A stretch of 64,000 nucleotides of DNA from an uncultured Clostridia bacterium (GTDB lineage: Bacteria > Bacillota > Clostridia > Oscillospirales > Ruminococcaceae). The DNA is taken from contig CANRAS010000010.1 in assembly GCA_947628655.1 (NCBI GenBank), positions 1-64,000 on the forward strand, in the 5' to 3' direction. The position numbers were made by a program, and so were the translations under genes. Each line of letters opens with the position of its first letter. The first letter of the stretch is position 1. Below the pieces are notes generated by a model that did no database searches, was not told the origin of the DNA, and saw nothing but the letters and a program-made list of their open reading frames with translations. Positions 7,073 to 16,274 of the stretch are shown in pieces.

Positions 7073-8334
7073 TTGAGAAAATATACAACGATATTATTAA
7101 AGAAACCTGCCTTAAATACACCCACGAAAGCGGGCTTGAAGTGTATATGCTCCCGATGGAGGGTTATTCGGCAGTATCCGCGCAGTTTTCCGTTCGGTTC
7201 GGTTCGGTGGACAACGCGTTTAAACTCGATAACGGCGAACACCGCAAAATCCCCGACGGCACGGCGCATTATCTCGAACACAAGCTGTTTGAAAGCGAGG
7301 AAAAGGACGCGTTCAAGCTGTTCGCGCAGACGGGCGCGTCGTGCAACGCGTGTACAAGCTACGACTATACGCAGTATTATTTCAGTTGTGCGGAGAATTT
7401 CGGGGAAAATCTTGAAATACTGTTGGATTTCGTTCAACAGCCGTACTTCACTCCCGAAAACGTCGAAAAGGAGCGCGGAATAATCGGGCAGGAGATAACG
7501 ATGTACCGCGACAGCCCGAATTGGCGCGTGTTTACAAATTTACTCGCGGGAATGTACAAGGAAAATCCCGTGCGCATAGACATTGCGGGAACGGTGGACA
7601 GCATAGCCGAAATAACCGATGAAATTCTTTACGACTGCTATAACGTGTTCTATTCTCCCGATAATATGTCGCTTTGCATTGCGGGGAAATTCGACCCCGA
7701 CGAGGCTGTCCGCATTTGCGGTGAACGCCTGAAAAACCGCGCCCCCGTCGGCACGGGGACAGCGGATTTCAACGAACCGCGCGCGGCGGCGCAAAAACTC
7801 GTGGAACTTTCAATGCCCGTCGCGAAACCGATATTCGAGATAGGTTTCAAGCGCCCCCCGCTTGACGGAGCGGAACAGCTTTCGGAGTATTTCGGGTTTG
7901 ATATTCTGTTTGAAACGATTTTCGGCAGAACGTCGGATTTCTTTACGGATATGCGCGATAAGGGGCTTATAAATGACCAATTTGCAAACGGCGTACTAAG
8001 CGGGCGCGGATTTTTCATTCCGTTCCTGAGAGGAGAAAGCGACGACACCCTCGCCGTCGCGGAGGAAGTCGGGCGCGTTATACGCGCGTTTAAAGCGTCC
8101 CCGCCCGCGCGCGAGGATTTCGAGAGAATTAAGCGTTCGACTTACGGTTCATTAGTGCGCGACTTCACAAACGCCGACAGCGTTGCAAGCACACTGTCCG
8201 AGGCGGCGCTCAGAGGTCTTTCCCCGTTTTCGATGATAGACGCGGCGGCAAGCGCAAGTTACGAGCAAATGACGGCATTGCTGTCAAATTTGGATGAAGA
8301 TAATATCTGCATTTCAATTATAAAAGGAGAATGA
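7069..8334 (+). CDS. ymfH: YmfH-like M16 zinc peptidase
   Basis: A 421-residue M16 peptidase with an intact inverted zinc site: H67-Y-L-E70-H71, with downstream glutamates in the helix ERGIIGQEITMYRD (near 135-148) for the third ligand. Two M16 domain halves are present, as expected for the length. In Firmicutes this pair lies in a conserved cluster and has been linked to modification of elongation factor P and to peptide processing. It overlaps ymfF by four bases at its start and lgt by four bases at its end, so the three are one transcription and translation unit. It is cytosolic, with no signal peptide. Confidence 0.88.
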   Translation: MIEKIYNDIIKETCLKYTHESGLEVYMLPMEGYSAVSAQFSVRFGSVDNAFKLDNGEHRKIPDGTAHYLEHKLFESEEKDAFKLFAQTGASCNACTSYDYTQYYFSCAENFGENLEILLDFVQQPYFTPENVEKERGIIGQEITMYRDSPNWRVFTNLLAGMYKENPVRIDIAGTVDSIAEITDEILYDCYNVFYSPDNMSLCIAGKFDPDEAVRICGERLKNRAPVGTGTADFNEPRAAAQKLVELSMPVAKPIFEIGFKRPPLDGAEQLSEYFGFDILFETIFGRTSDFFTDMRDKGLINDQFANGVLSGRGFFIPFLRGESDDTLAVAEEVGRVIRAFKASPPAREDFERIKRSTYGSLVRDFTNADSVASTLSEAALRGLSPFSMIDAAASASYEQMTALLSNLDEDNICISIIKGE

Positions 8335-9503
8335 ATATGAATACGTTGATGTTCGCCGCAAGTGAGGCGGCGGGGAAAATGACGGTCGAATTTCCGAACC
8401 TGTTCGGCGGTGTGAGAATGACATACAGCAGAAGTTTTAACGTTTTCGGCTTGTCTATTTACTGGTACGGCGTTCTTATCGCCGTGGGAGTTATACTCGG
8501 CGCGCTTTATATGTTCAGCCGTGCGACAAAGGATTTCGGTCTTGTAAAGGACAGAGTGTTCGATGTAACGTTTGTAACGCTTATCGGCGGGTTTTTGTTC
8601 GCGAGAATTTATTACTGCGTGTTTACCGAACTTAAACACCCCGGCTCTTATACGTTCGTTACGATGTTCACAAAAATCCGCGACGGCGGTATTGCAATAT
8701 ACGGCGGGATAATCGGCGCGGTGATTGTCGGACTTTTGATGTGCAAACTGCGCAAAGTTAAATTCTTTGTTATGACCGATTTAGCGTCGCTCGGATTTCT
8801 AATCGGGCAGACAATAGGGCGCTGGGGCAACTTCATAAATCAAGAGGCATACGGCGCGGCTTGCGACCAAAACTTCCCGTTCGCGATGATGGGAAACCGC
8901 ATAAGCGAAGAAATGGGCATAGGCGCGCACGTTCACCCGTGCTTTCTGTACGAGAGCGTGTGGTGCTTATTAGGGTTCATTTTCCTGCATATTTACAGCA
9001 AAAAACTGCGTACATTTGACGGAGAAATCTCGCTTTTATATCTCGCGTGGTACGGCTTTGGGCGGTTCTTTATAGAACAGTTACGCACGGACAGCCTTTA
9101 CGCGGGAGGATTTAGGGTTTCGCAATGGGTAGGCGCGGTATCGTTCCTAGCGGCGGTTATCGTCTTTGTAATTTGCAAAATCCGCACGAAAAAGAACGGC
9201 ACTCCGCTTTACGTCAACACCGAGGCGTCAAAGGATTTGATTGAACTTCAGCTTGAACAGGAGCAAAAAGAAAAAGAGCGCAAAGCCGAGAAAAAGGCGC
9301 GTAAAGCCGAAAAGCAAGCGGAAGATGACGAAGAACAGAACGAGGACGGCGAGGACAGCGACGAACCCGACAAAGACGGCGAGGAACTTGACAACGACAG
9401 CGAGGACGGCGAAGAACCCGAAGAAACGGAAACCGTTGAAGATACCGAAACTACAGAAGATAATGAAAGCAAGGAGAATGACGATGACGGCAAAGATAAT
9501 TGA
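8331..9503 (+). CDS. lgt: prolipoprotein diacylglyceryl transferase with long acidic tail
   Basis: Membrane enzyme that moves diacylglycerol from phosphatidylglycerol to the lipobox cysteine of prelipoproteins. The hallmark [10 protein letters not shown] is at residues 163-172, [10 protein letters not shown] near 118, and about seven membrane segments fill residues 40-285. The enzyme core normally ends near residue 290. This protein adds about 85 residues: first basic and coiled ([17 protein letters not shown]), then an almost purely Asp/Glu run. The tail is presumably cytoplasmic and disordered. The last 20 bases overlap folD and include its ribosome site. The ATG at 8331 overlaps the ymfH stop. 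Confidence 0.9.
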   Translation: MNMNTLMFAASEAAGKMTVEFPNLFGGVRMTYSRSFNVFGLSIYWYGVLIAVGVILGALYMFSRATKDFGLVKDRVFDVTFVTLIGGFLFARIYYCVFTELKHPGSYTFVTMFTKIRDGGIAIYGGIIGAVIVGLLMCKLRKVKFFVMTDLASLGFLIGQTIGRWGNFINQEAYGAACDQNFPFAMMGNRISEEMGIGAHVHPCFLYESVWCLLGFIFLHIYSKKLRTFDGEISLLYLAWYGFGRFFIEQLRTDSLYAGGFRVSQWVGAVSFLAAVIVFVICKIRTKKNGTPLYVNTEASKDLIELQLEQEQKEKERKAEKKARKAEKQAEDDEEQNEDGEDSDEPDKDGEELDNDSEDGEEPEETETVEDTETTEDNESKENDDDGKDN

Positions 9504-10326
9504 CGGAAAGGCTGTTTCAGCACAAGTGAAAGAACAGGTTCGCGCGGAGATTGAGCGCGATAAGATAAAAGCGGGTCTGGCGGTCGTGATAGTCGGCGAC
9601 GACCCCGCGTCAAGAGTTTATGTAAACAACAAGAAAAAAGCGTGCGAGTTCTGCGGGATACAAAGCTATGAATACGCTCTACCCGCAGAAACCACACAGG
9701 AACAATTGATTGAACTTGTCGATACGCTGAATAACGACGAAAAAGTAAACGGCATACTCGTTCAACTGCCGTTGCCGGAACAAATCGACGAAAAAGCCGT
9801 GATAGAGCGCATTTCGCCGAAAAAGGACGTGGACGCGTTCCACGAAAGCAATGTCGGCAGGATAATGATAGGAAACTATTCGTTCCTGCCGTGTACGCCC
9901 TCAGGTTGTATGGAACTTATCCACAGCACGGGCGTTGACGTCGCGGGCAAAGAGTGCGTGGTAATCGGGCGTTCAAACATTGTCGGAAAGCCTATGGCAA
10001 TGCTCCTGCTCCATGAAAACGGCACGGTGACGATTTGCCACAGCAAAACGAAAAATCTTTCCGAGGTCTGCGCCCGCGCCGATATTCTCGTTGCGGCGGT
10101 AGGCAAGCCTAATTTCGTCACGGCTGATATGGTAAAGGAGGGCGCGGTGGTTATCGACGTGGGAATAAACCGCCTTGAAAACGGCAAACTCTGCGGCGAC
10201 GTGAAGTTCGACGAGGTAAGCGAAAAGGCGGGTTACATCACTCCCGTACCCGGAGGAGTAGGACCTATGACGATTGCAATGCTGATGAAAAACACCCTTA
10301 CGGCGGCGCGGGAACAGCAGAGATGA
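9484..10326 (+). CDS. folD: methylenetetrahydrofolate dehydrogenase/cyclohydrolase
   Basis: A 280-residue bifunctional enzyme that interconverts 5,10-methylene-THF, methenyl-THF and 10-formyl-THF with NADP. Visible signatures: catalytic YVxxKKKAC near residues 40-48, [10 protein letters not shown] near 87, the NADP loop [14 protein letters not shown], and the C-terminal [11 protein letters not shown] chose the ATG at 9484 because AAGGAG at 9471-9476 then has a 7-base spacing; an ATG six bases earlier would leave only one base. The start lies inside the end of lgt, and the stop overlaps the next gene (ATGA). Confidence 0.93.
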   Translation: MTAKIIDGKAVSAQVKEQVRAEIERDKIKAGLAVVIVGDDPASRVYVNNKKKACEFCGIQSYEYALPAETTQEQLIELVDTLNNDEKVNGILVQLPLPEQIDEKAVIERISPKKDVDAFHESNVGRIMIGNYSFLPCTPSGCMELIHSTGVDVAGKECVVIGRSNIVGKPMAMLLLHENGTVTICHSKTKNLSEVCARADILVAAVGKPNFVTADMVKEGAVVIDVGINRLENGKLCGDVKFDEVSEKAGYITPVPGGVGPMTIAMLMKNTLTAAREQQR

Positions 10327-10520
10327 AACAGCCAAATCGTAACCGAGTAAGGCAGGGGAATTACAAGAGTTTCCTGCGAAACGGGATAATACTCTCGCTT
10401 GCGATAGTAATGCTGTGCATACTTATGCCCGAATGGGGAGTGGCGCAAGTGATAGTTATAGTTCTGCTGGCAATACTTGACGCGTTTCAGTGGGTTTTAT
10501 TTTTCTATATGCGCGGGTAA
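10323..10520 (+). CDS. small two-helix membrane protein, function unknown
   Basis: A 65-residue protein with a basic N-terminus ([15 protein letters not shown]) and two probable membrane helices (about residues 20-37 and 41-60). Its ATG overlaps the folD stop by four bases, which supports expression as the last gene of the ymfF-ymfH-lgt-folD unit. No family recognised. A strong hairpin (GTGTATGCCCGCC/GGCGGGCATACAC, about 10529-10557) follows, but without a clear T-run. Confidence 0.65.
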   Translation: MKQPNRNRVRQGNYKSFLRNGIILSLAIVMLCILMPEWGVAQVIVIVLLAILDAFQWVLFFYMRG

Positions 10521-10573
10521 TTTTTGTTGTGTATGCCCGCCTGCGGCGGGCATACACAAACGGGTTGAAGTTT

Positions 10574-10915
10574 TTATAGTCCAAGACTTACCTGCAACGC
10601 GTCGTTTACTTGGCGCATTGAATTAACGTCCAATTCGCCCATACGTTCTTTTAATCTCCGTTTATCTAATGTACGAACCTGCTCCAAAAGCACGACGGAA
10701 TCCTTTGCAAGCCCGCAGGTTGACGCTTGGACGGAAATGTGCGTTGGAAGTTTGGATTTCTCCTGCTTGCTTGTAATTGCGGCGGCTATGACGGTGGGCG
10801 AATGTTTGTTCCCGACGTCGTTCTGCACGATAAGAACGGGGCGTATACCGCCTTGCTCGCTGCCGACTACGGGACTTAGATCCGCATAGTATATTTCTCC
10901 GCGTTTAACAGTCAT
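10574..10915 (-). CDS. mazF: MazF/PemK-type endoribonuclease toxin (NdoA-like)
   Basis: A 113-residue PemK/MazF-family protein closely resembling Bacillus EndoA. Recognisable strings: MTVKRGEIYYADLSPVVGSEQGGIRP at the start (first strand and active-site loop), PTVIAAAITS with the conserved T, and LLEQVRTLDKRRL. The family cuts mRNA at short sequences as a dimer. No antitoxin gene is next to it: the 118 bases upstream up to dgt hold no ORF. Isolated mazF genes of this type are known in Clostridia. A 12-base palindrome, CGGAACGTTCCG (10943-10954), sits between it and the divergent dgt. Confidence 0.9.
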   Translation of the reverse strand: MTVKRGEIYYADLSPVVGSEQGGIRPVLIVQNDVGNKHSPTVIAAAITSKQEKSKLPTHISVQASTCGLAKDSVVLLEQVRTLDKRRLKERMGELDVNSMRQVNDALQVSLGL

Positions 10916-10942
10916 AATATAACACCTCTTTTGTTAATCTCA

Positions 10943-10954
10943 CGGAACGTTCCG
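10943..10954. promoter_or_regulatory. 12-bp perfect palindrome between mazF and dgt
   Basis: CGGAACGTTCCG lies about midway in the divergent intergenic region, a possible operator for one or both genes. It is not a standard LexA box, which needs a spacer between the half-sites. Confidence 0.4.
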
Positions 10955-11033
10955 AAAATATTATTGACGGTGTTTTTCACATTATACACGGCTGTCCTGA
11001 AATTACACGCGAATATTCCCGAAAGGAGTTTTT

Positions 11034-12458
11034 ATGGATTGGAAACAGCTTTTGTGTCCTAAGCGCGAATATCAAAGCCCCGCGTTCAACCCGAACGACA
11101 TTCGTTCGGAGTTCAGAAAGGATTATCATAGAATTATAGGCTCCGCGTCATTCAGACGGCTTCAGGATAAAGCGCAGGTTTATCCGTTAAGGCGCGGGGA
11201 TTTCGTCCGCACACGGCTTACACATTCGATGGAAGTAAGTTCTTTCGCGGGGTCAATCGGCGACACGGTTTTCCGCAGACTTATTGAAGAAAACAAAGCG
11301 GGCGTTGACGAGATTGTCCGCGAAAACTGCTGTGACATTCTCGAATGTGCGGGGCTTGTCCACGACATCGGAAACCCGCCGTTCGGGCATTTCGGAGAGT
11401 TCGCGATACGCGATTGGTTTAAAGAAAATCTCCCGAAATTGGAGTTTTGCGGAAAACCCGCCGAAAGCCTGCTGTCCGAACAGATGAAAGCGGATTTTCT
11501 GAACTTCGAGGGCAACGCGCAAGCCCTGCGCGTGCTTACCCGCCTGCACCTTTTGATGTACCCAGGACACGGAATGAACCTCACCTACGCGCTCCTCAAC
11601 ACGATAATCAAATACCCCGTAAGTTCGACGGCAATTGACAAAAAAAGCGGTGACATCCGCACAAAGAAAATGGGGTATTTTTATTCCGAAAAGGATTTGT
11701 TCGAGGAAATCACCGAAAACACGGGCGCGCGGTGTTTTCGCTGTCCGCTGACGTTTATTCTCGAAAGCGCCGACGACCTCGCCTACAAGACCGCCGACAT
11801 CGAGGACGCGGCTGTCAAAGGCTATGTAAGCTACAATCTTCTGATGGACGAACTGCGCGGAGAGCGTTACAAAAGTATGTGCCGAACAGAAGGCGAGGCG
11901 AAAACGCTTGAGGACGCGTTAACTTCACTTCAAAAATCGCACAGCACCGCGAGGGATTTCAATATGCGCGACCCCGAACTTAAAGCAATTCAGCGGTGGA
12001 TAGTGAAACTCCAAAGTTCGCTTGTGTATAGCTGTTCTGACGCGTTTTGCGAACAGTATGACAAGATAATGGCGGGCGATATGAAAACGGAACTGTTTGA
12101 AAACAGTCCCGCGCGCGTGCTGATGACGGCGCTCGGCGATATTGCGTACAGATACGCGTTCCGTTCTGATGATATTGTAAAAAGCGAACTTTCCGAAAGC
12201 GCGGCTATGAAACTTCTGCTCGACAAAATAACCGCCGCCGCGCTGAGATTTGACACCCCCGACGAGCGCATTTACGACCGCGATTTAGCGGGGGTGCTGT
12301 CCGAAAACTACCTTGACTTGTGCCGACATTCGTGTGAAAACGCGCCGCAGTCATTGCAATGCTATTTCAGGCTGTTGTTCGCGACCGACTGCATAAGCGG
12401 AATGACAGACAGCTACGCGGCGGATTTCTACCGCAGGCTGTCAGGGTTGGAGGCTTGA
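11034..12458 (+). CDS. dgt: dGTPase / deoxynucleoside triphosphate triphosphohydrolase
   Basis: A 474-residue HD-superfamily enzyme that splits dNTPs into deoxynucleoside and triphosphate. The metal ligands appear as H64 in TRLTHSMEV and the H110-D111 pair in GLVHDIGNPPFGHFGE. The N-terminal string SASFRRLQDKAQVYPL is typical of the Dgt family. The length is close to the hexameric enterobacterial form. It has a good ribosome site (GAAAGGAG). The response regulator gene follows after one base, so the two are co-transcribed. Confidence 0.9.
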   Translation: MDWKQLLCPKREYQSPAFNPNDIRSEFRKDYHRIIGSASFRRLQDKAQVYPLRRGDFVRTRLTHSMEVSSFAGSIGDTVFRRLIEENKAGVDEIVRENCCDILECAGLVHDIGNPPFGHFGEFAIRDWFKENLPKLEFCGKPAESLLSEQMKADFLNFEGNAQALRVLTRLHLLMYPGHGMNLTYALLNTIIKYPVSSTAIDKKSGDIRTKKMGYFYSEKDLFEEITENTGARCFRCPLTFILESADDLAYKTADIEDAAVKGYVSYNLLMDELRGERYKSMCRTEGEAKTLEDALTSLQKSHSTARDFNMRDPELKAIQRWIVKLQSSLVYSCSDAFCEQYDKIMAGDMKTELFENSPARVLMTALGDIAYRYAFRSDDIVKSELSESAAMKLLLDKITAAALRFDTPDERIYDRDLAGVLSENYLDLCRHSCENAPQSLQCYFRLLFATDCISGMTDSYAADFYRRLSGLEA

Positions 12459-12459
12459 A

Positions 12460-13146
12460 GTGGGAAACAATATCTACAAGGTGTTCATTGCCGAAGACGA
12501 CGACGGCATAGCGAACGCAGTTGCAAAGCGGTTATCGCAGTGGGATTTTGACGTGCGCCGCGCCGAAAATTACCGCGATGTGTATTCGGAGTTCGCGGAT
12601 TACGAACCGCATATCGTCCTGCTTGACATCTCGCTCCCGTTTTACAACGGCTTTCATTGGTGCGGGGAAATCCGCCAAAAAAGCACTTGTCCTATTATGT
12701 TCATTTCGGGCGCGTCGGATAATATGAATATAGTCACGGCAATGACCCTCGGCGCTGACGATTTTATCGCAAAGCCGTTTGATTTGGACGTGCTGACGGC
12801 AAAGATACGCGCGCTTTTGCGCAGGAGTTACGATTTCGCGTCGGAAATCGGTATGATAGAAGTTCGCGGCGCGGTGCTGAATACGGGCGACGCGACGCTT
12901 ACATTCGGCGGTGAAAAGATAGAACTTACTAAAAACGAATACCGCATACTTGAAACGCTGTTTGAAAACCGCGGACGGATAGTAAGCCGTGAAACGCTGA
13001 TGAACAAACTCTGGCAGACCGACAGTTTCATTGATGAAAACACGCTTTCCGTGAACATTATGCGCCTGCGAAAGAAGTTGGAGAGCGCGGGGCTTGCGGA
13101 TTTGATTGCTACTAAAGTAGGCAGAGGTTATTCTGTTAGTAGCTAG
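12460..13146 (+). CDS. OmpR-family response regulator (orphan)
   Basis: A 228-residue two-domain regulator starting with GTG. The receiver domain (about 1-120) has the acidic pocket EDDD at 12-15, the phosphoacceptor D56 in VLLDISLP and K in IAKPF. The C-terminal winged helix (about 135-228) has LTKNEYRILETL and NTLSVNIMRLRKKLE. The overall look is like BceR/VirR regulators of antimicrobial-peptide transport. No histidine kinase is next to it: a split GH3 gene follows. Its partner may be elsewhere, or may have been lost from this spot. Confidence 0.88.
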   Translation: MGNNIYKVFIAEDDDGIANAVAKRLSQWDFDVRRAENYRDVYSEFADYEPHIVLLDISLPFYNGFHWCGEIRQKSTCPIMFISGASDNMNIVTAMTLGADDFIAKPFDLDVLTAKIRALLRRSYDFASEIGMIEVRGAVLNTGDATLTFGGEKIELTKNEYRILETLFENRGRIVSRETLMNKLWQTDSFIDENTLSVNIMRLRKKLESAGLADLIATKVGRGYSVSS

Positions 13147-13183
13147 AGATTAGTTTTTAGTAATTAGTTTAGAGGTAACTTTT

Positions 13184-13621
13184 ATGGATACAGTAGATTA
13201 TCTGGAGAAAGCAGGAGATGAAAGTCTTTCTGCGCAGGAACGCGCGGAGGCGCTTGTCAGCGCAATGACCGTGGAGGAGCAGGCAAGTCAGCTAAGATAC
13301 GACGCTCCCGCAATAGAACGTCTGGGAATACCCGCTTACAATTGGTGGAACGAGGGACTGCACGGTCTGGCGCGTTCGGGTATAGCGACGATGTTCCCGC
13401 AGGCTATCGGTATGGCGGCGTGCTTTGATACGGAAATCGTCCGCACGGCGGGCGAGATAACCGCCCACGAGGCGCGCGCGAAGTACAACAAATATCAAAA
13501 ATTCGGCGATACTGATATTTACAAGGGGCTGACTATCTGGGCGCCGAACATCAACATCTTCCGCGATATAATCTTGCAGAGTTTGATACAAGGTCATTTG
13601 GCAGAAAGGAAACAGGTATGA
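13184..13621 (+). pseudogene. GH3 beta-glucosidase, N-terminal fragment (interrupted)
   Basis: The first 128 codons are a clear GH3 N-terminus (MTVEEQASQL near residue 27, YNWWNEGLHGLAR near 51, TMFPQAIGMAA near 69, APNINIFRD near 121). The family then continues with PRWGRGHETYGEDP, but here the sequence switches to an inserted cassette. The frame runs 18 codons into the insert and stops at a TGA that overlaps the ATG of the inserted epimerase gene. The rest of the enzyme resumes in the same frame at 14540. The fragment lacks the catalytic nucleophile and is presumably inactive. Confidence 0.85.
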
Positions 13622-14539
13622 AAAAGATCCTTGTTACAGGCGGCACGGTTTTTGTTAGCCGATATATTGCGGAATACTATGTGGCGAAAGGCTACGATGT
13701 GTATGTTCTCAACAGAAACAGCAGAGAACAATCAAATGGGGTCAATTTGATTCAGGCTGACAGATTTCATCTCGGAGAAGTGTTGCGCAACTATCGTTTT
13801 GATGTTGTAATTGACACAGCATATAACGCCGAAGGGGTAAACGGTTTGTTGGATGCTCTGGAATATTACGAAGAGTATATTTTCATCAGTTCCAGCGCTG
13901 TATATCCGGAGTACGCAACACAACCATTTAAAGAGGAATCAGAATTGGCTGAAAATAAATATTGGGGGAAATACGGAACAGATAAAATAGAAGCTGAAAA
14001 AGCTCTATTAAGGCGAGTACCGTTTGCATATATATTGCGTCCGCCCTACTTATACGGGCAGATGAATAATGTATACAGAGAAGCATTCGTGTTTGACTGC
14101 GCACTACGCAACAGATACTTTTATCTTCCTAAAAACGGTGAAATGGAATTGCAATTTTTTCATATAGAAGATTTATGTAAGTTCATTGATGTGCTAATGA
14201 CGAAAAAACCACAAGGCCATGTTTTTAATGTCGGAAACCGAAACACGGTGTCCATTCGTCAATGGGTTGAAATGTGTTACAGTGTAGTTGGGAAAGAAGT
14301 AAAAATCAAGAATGTCTATGATGATATAGAACAAAGAAAATATTTTTGCTTTTATGATTATGAATATTATCTTGATGTATCGAAACAGCACGAATTAATG
14401 CCAAATGAAAAAGATTTGTATGAGGGATTAAAAGAAGCGTATATGTGGTATAAGGACAATTCAGATAAGGTTAATAAAAAATCTTTCTTTGAGTTTATCG
14501 ACCATACATTTTGAATTGTATCAAAATCGCAAAGAAATT
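13567..14539 (+). mobile_element. TIR-bounded insertion cassette without transposase
   Basis: A segment of about 973 bp, visibly richer in A+T than its flanks, splits a GH3 gene exactly between codons for FRD and PRWGRG. Its ends carry imperfect inverted repeats of about 20 bp with a perfect core, TTTGATACAA (13582-13591) and TTGTATCAAA (14516-14525), extended by TTGC.GA on both sides. A 2-bp GA may be duplicated at the junctions. The only gene inside is an epimerase. This matches the idea of a mobile insertion cassette, in which an IS-like pair of ends carries a passenger gene and is moved in trans. Confidence 0.75.
13618..14514 (+). CDS. NAD-dependent epimerase/dehydratase (cassette passenger)
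   Basis: A 298-residue extended SDR protein. The Rossmann motif is VTGGTVFVSRY at residues 6-16, the catalytic serine region is FISSSAVYP, and the YxxxK pair is YGTDK. Substrates in this group are usually nucleotide sugars or similar polyols. It fills nearly the entire inserted cassette, leaving 51 bases before it and 25 after it. It has its own ribosome site (AAGGA, 7 bases before ATG). Base composition is clearly more AT-rich than neighbours, supporting transfer. Its ATG overlaps the stop of the broken GH3 fragment, so it may be expressed by coupling from the GH3 transcript. Confidence 0.85.
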   Translation: MKKILVTGGTVFVSRYIAEYYVAKGYDVYVLNRNSREQSNGVNLIQADRFHLGEVLRNYRFDVVIDTAYNAEGVNGLLDALEYYEEYIFISSSAVYPEYATQPFKEESELAENKYWGKYGTDKIEAEKALLRRVPFAYILRPPYLYGQMNNVYREAFVFDCALRNRYFYLPKNGEMELQFFHIEDLCKFIDVLMTKKPQGHVFNVGNRNTVSIRQWVEMCYSVVGKEVKIKNVYDDIEQRKYFCFYDYEYYLDVSKQHELMPNEKDLYEGLKEAYMWYKDNSDKVNKKSFFEFIDHTF

Positions 14540-16258
14540 GACCCGCGCTGGGGCAGAGGTCACGAAACCTACGGCGAGGACCCGTTTTTAACTTCCGAAC
14601 TCGGAAAGGCTTATGTAAACGGACTTCAAGGGAACGGCAAAGTCCTTAAAACCGCCGCGTGCGCAAAGCATTTCGCGGCGCACAGCGGTCCCGAAGAAAT
14701 CCGCCACGGATTTAACTGCGAAGTATCGCCAAAGGATTTGGAGGAAACGTATCTCCCCGCATTCCAAACGCTCGTAAAAGACGCGCGCGTCGAGGCGGTT
14801 ATGGGCGCGTATAACAGCTTAAACGGCGAGCCGACGTGCGCGAGTAAATTCCTTATGGGGAAACTTAAAGAATGGGGTTTTGACGGATATTTCGTGTCGG
14901 ATTGCTGGGCAATACGCGATTTCCACGAAAAGCACCACATCACAAACTCCCCCGCCGAATCGGTCACTCTCGCGCTGAAAATGGGGTGCGATGTAAACTG
15001 CGGGTGTACCTATCAGCATATACTGAACGCGCTCCAAATGGGGCTTATCGAAAAAGAGGATATTCGCCGAGCGTGCGTTCACGCGATGAGAACGCGTATA
15101 AGGCTCGGAATGTTCGATAAGTCCACCGAATATGATAATATCCCGTATCTTTCGGTCGCCTGCGCCGAACATAAAGCGCAGGCGCTCCGAGCCGCAGAAC
15201 GCTCCGCGGTATTGCTCAAAAATAACGGCATACTCCCCCTTGACGAAAGCAAGCTCCGCACGATAGCCGTCATAGGTCCGAACAGCGACAGCAGAACCGC
15301 TCTTGAGGGGAACTACTGCGGAACATCGGACAGTTACGTCACGTTTCTGTCGGGGATACAAAAGCGTTTTGGCGGGCGCGTAGTTTACGCGCAGGGGTGT
15401 CATTTATATAAGGACAGAGAGTCCGTTCTCGCTTTGGAAAACGACCGCATTGCCGAAGCGCTCGCTGTATCGGAATGTGCGGACGTTGTTATAATGTGCC
15501 TAGGGCTTGACGCGACAATCGAGGGCGAAGAGGGCGACGCGGGCAACGAATTTTCATCGGGCGACAAGATAGATTTACGGCTCCCGAAAAGTCAGCGCGT
15601 TCTGCTTGACAGGATAGTAAAAACGGGAAAGCCCGTTGTCGCGGTCATAGCGGCGGGAAGTTCAATAAATATCGAAACGCAGACCGACGCGCTTATCCAC
15701 GTCTGGTACGCGGGGGAAACGGGCGGTACGGCGCTTGCCGAAATACTGTTCGGCGATATTTCGCCGTCGGGGAAACTTCCCGTGACGTTCTACGAAAAAA
15801 CCGAACTGCTCCCCGATTTCACGGACTATTCGATGAAGAACCGCACATATCGTTATGCGGAAAACAACGTGCTTTTCCCGTTCGGCTACGGGCTTACATA
15901 TTCTAAAGTCGTGTGTGAAACGCTTGAATACAGCCTTGGCACGGCGACCGTCAGCGCCGTTAATGTCGGACAGCGCGACACGGAAGATGTAATCGAACTT
16001 TATATCAAGGCATACGGCGAAAACGCCGTGCCGAATGTCAGCTTGTGCGGATTTAGGCGCATAAGTTTAAAAGCGGGCGAACGCGGGGTTTTTAAAATTC
16101 CGATAAACGAAACAGCTTTCACGAGCGTTGACGACAACGGCAAACGGGGCGTTTTCTCGCCGAAGTTTACGCTCTATGCGGGAACATCACAGCCCGATAA
16201 TTTAAGTGAAACTCTGAGCGGCGCGTCGTGCGTTTCGCTTGAGATAAAAAACGATTAA
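14489..16258 (+). pseudogene. GH3 beta-glucosidase, C-terminal fragment (interrupted)
   Basis: From codon GAC at 14540 the sequence reads DPRWGRGHETYGEDP and continues through the GH3 barrel: KHFAAHSGPEE, the nucleophile region YFVSDCW, then the alpha/beta sandwich (AVIGPNSDSRTALEGNY) and a fibronectin-III-like C-terminus. The open frame extends back to a TTG at 14489 that lies in the inserted cassette, so the first 17 residues are not native. Together with the fragment at 13184 the intact enzyme would have been about 700 residues, normal for the family. Alone it lacks the first part of the barrel. Confidence 0.85.
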
Positions 16259-16274
16259 GAAAGGAATGGAAACT

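Noticed and set aside
9241..9483. Lys/Arg/Thr-rich N-terminal extension of FolD
   Set aside because: It is the alternate frame of the acidic Lgt tail; the folD ribosome site and normal N-terminus place the start at 9484.
10529..10557. Rho-independent terminator after the small membrane gene
   Set aside because: The hairpin is strong, but neither strand has a T-run after it; noted only in the gene entry.
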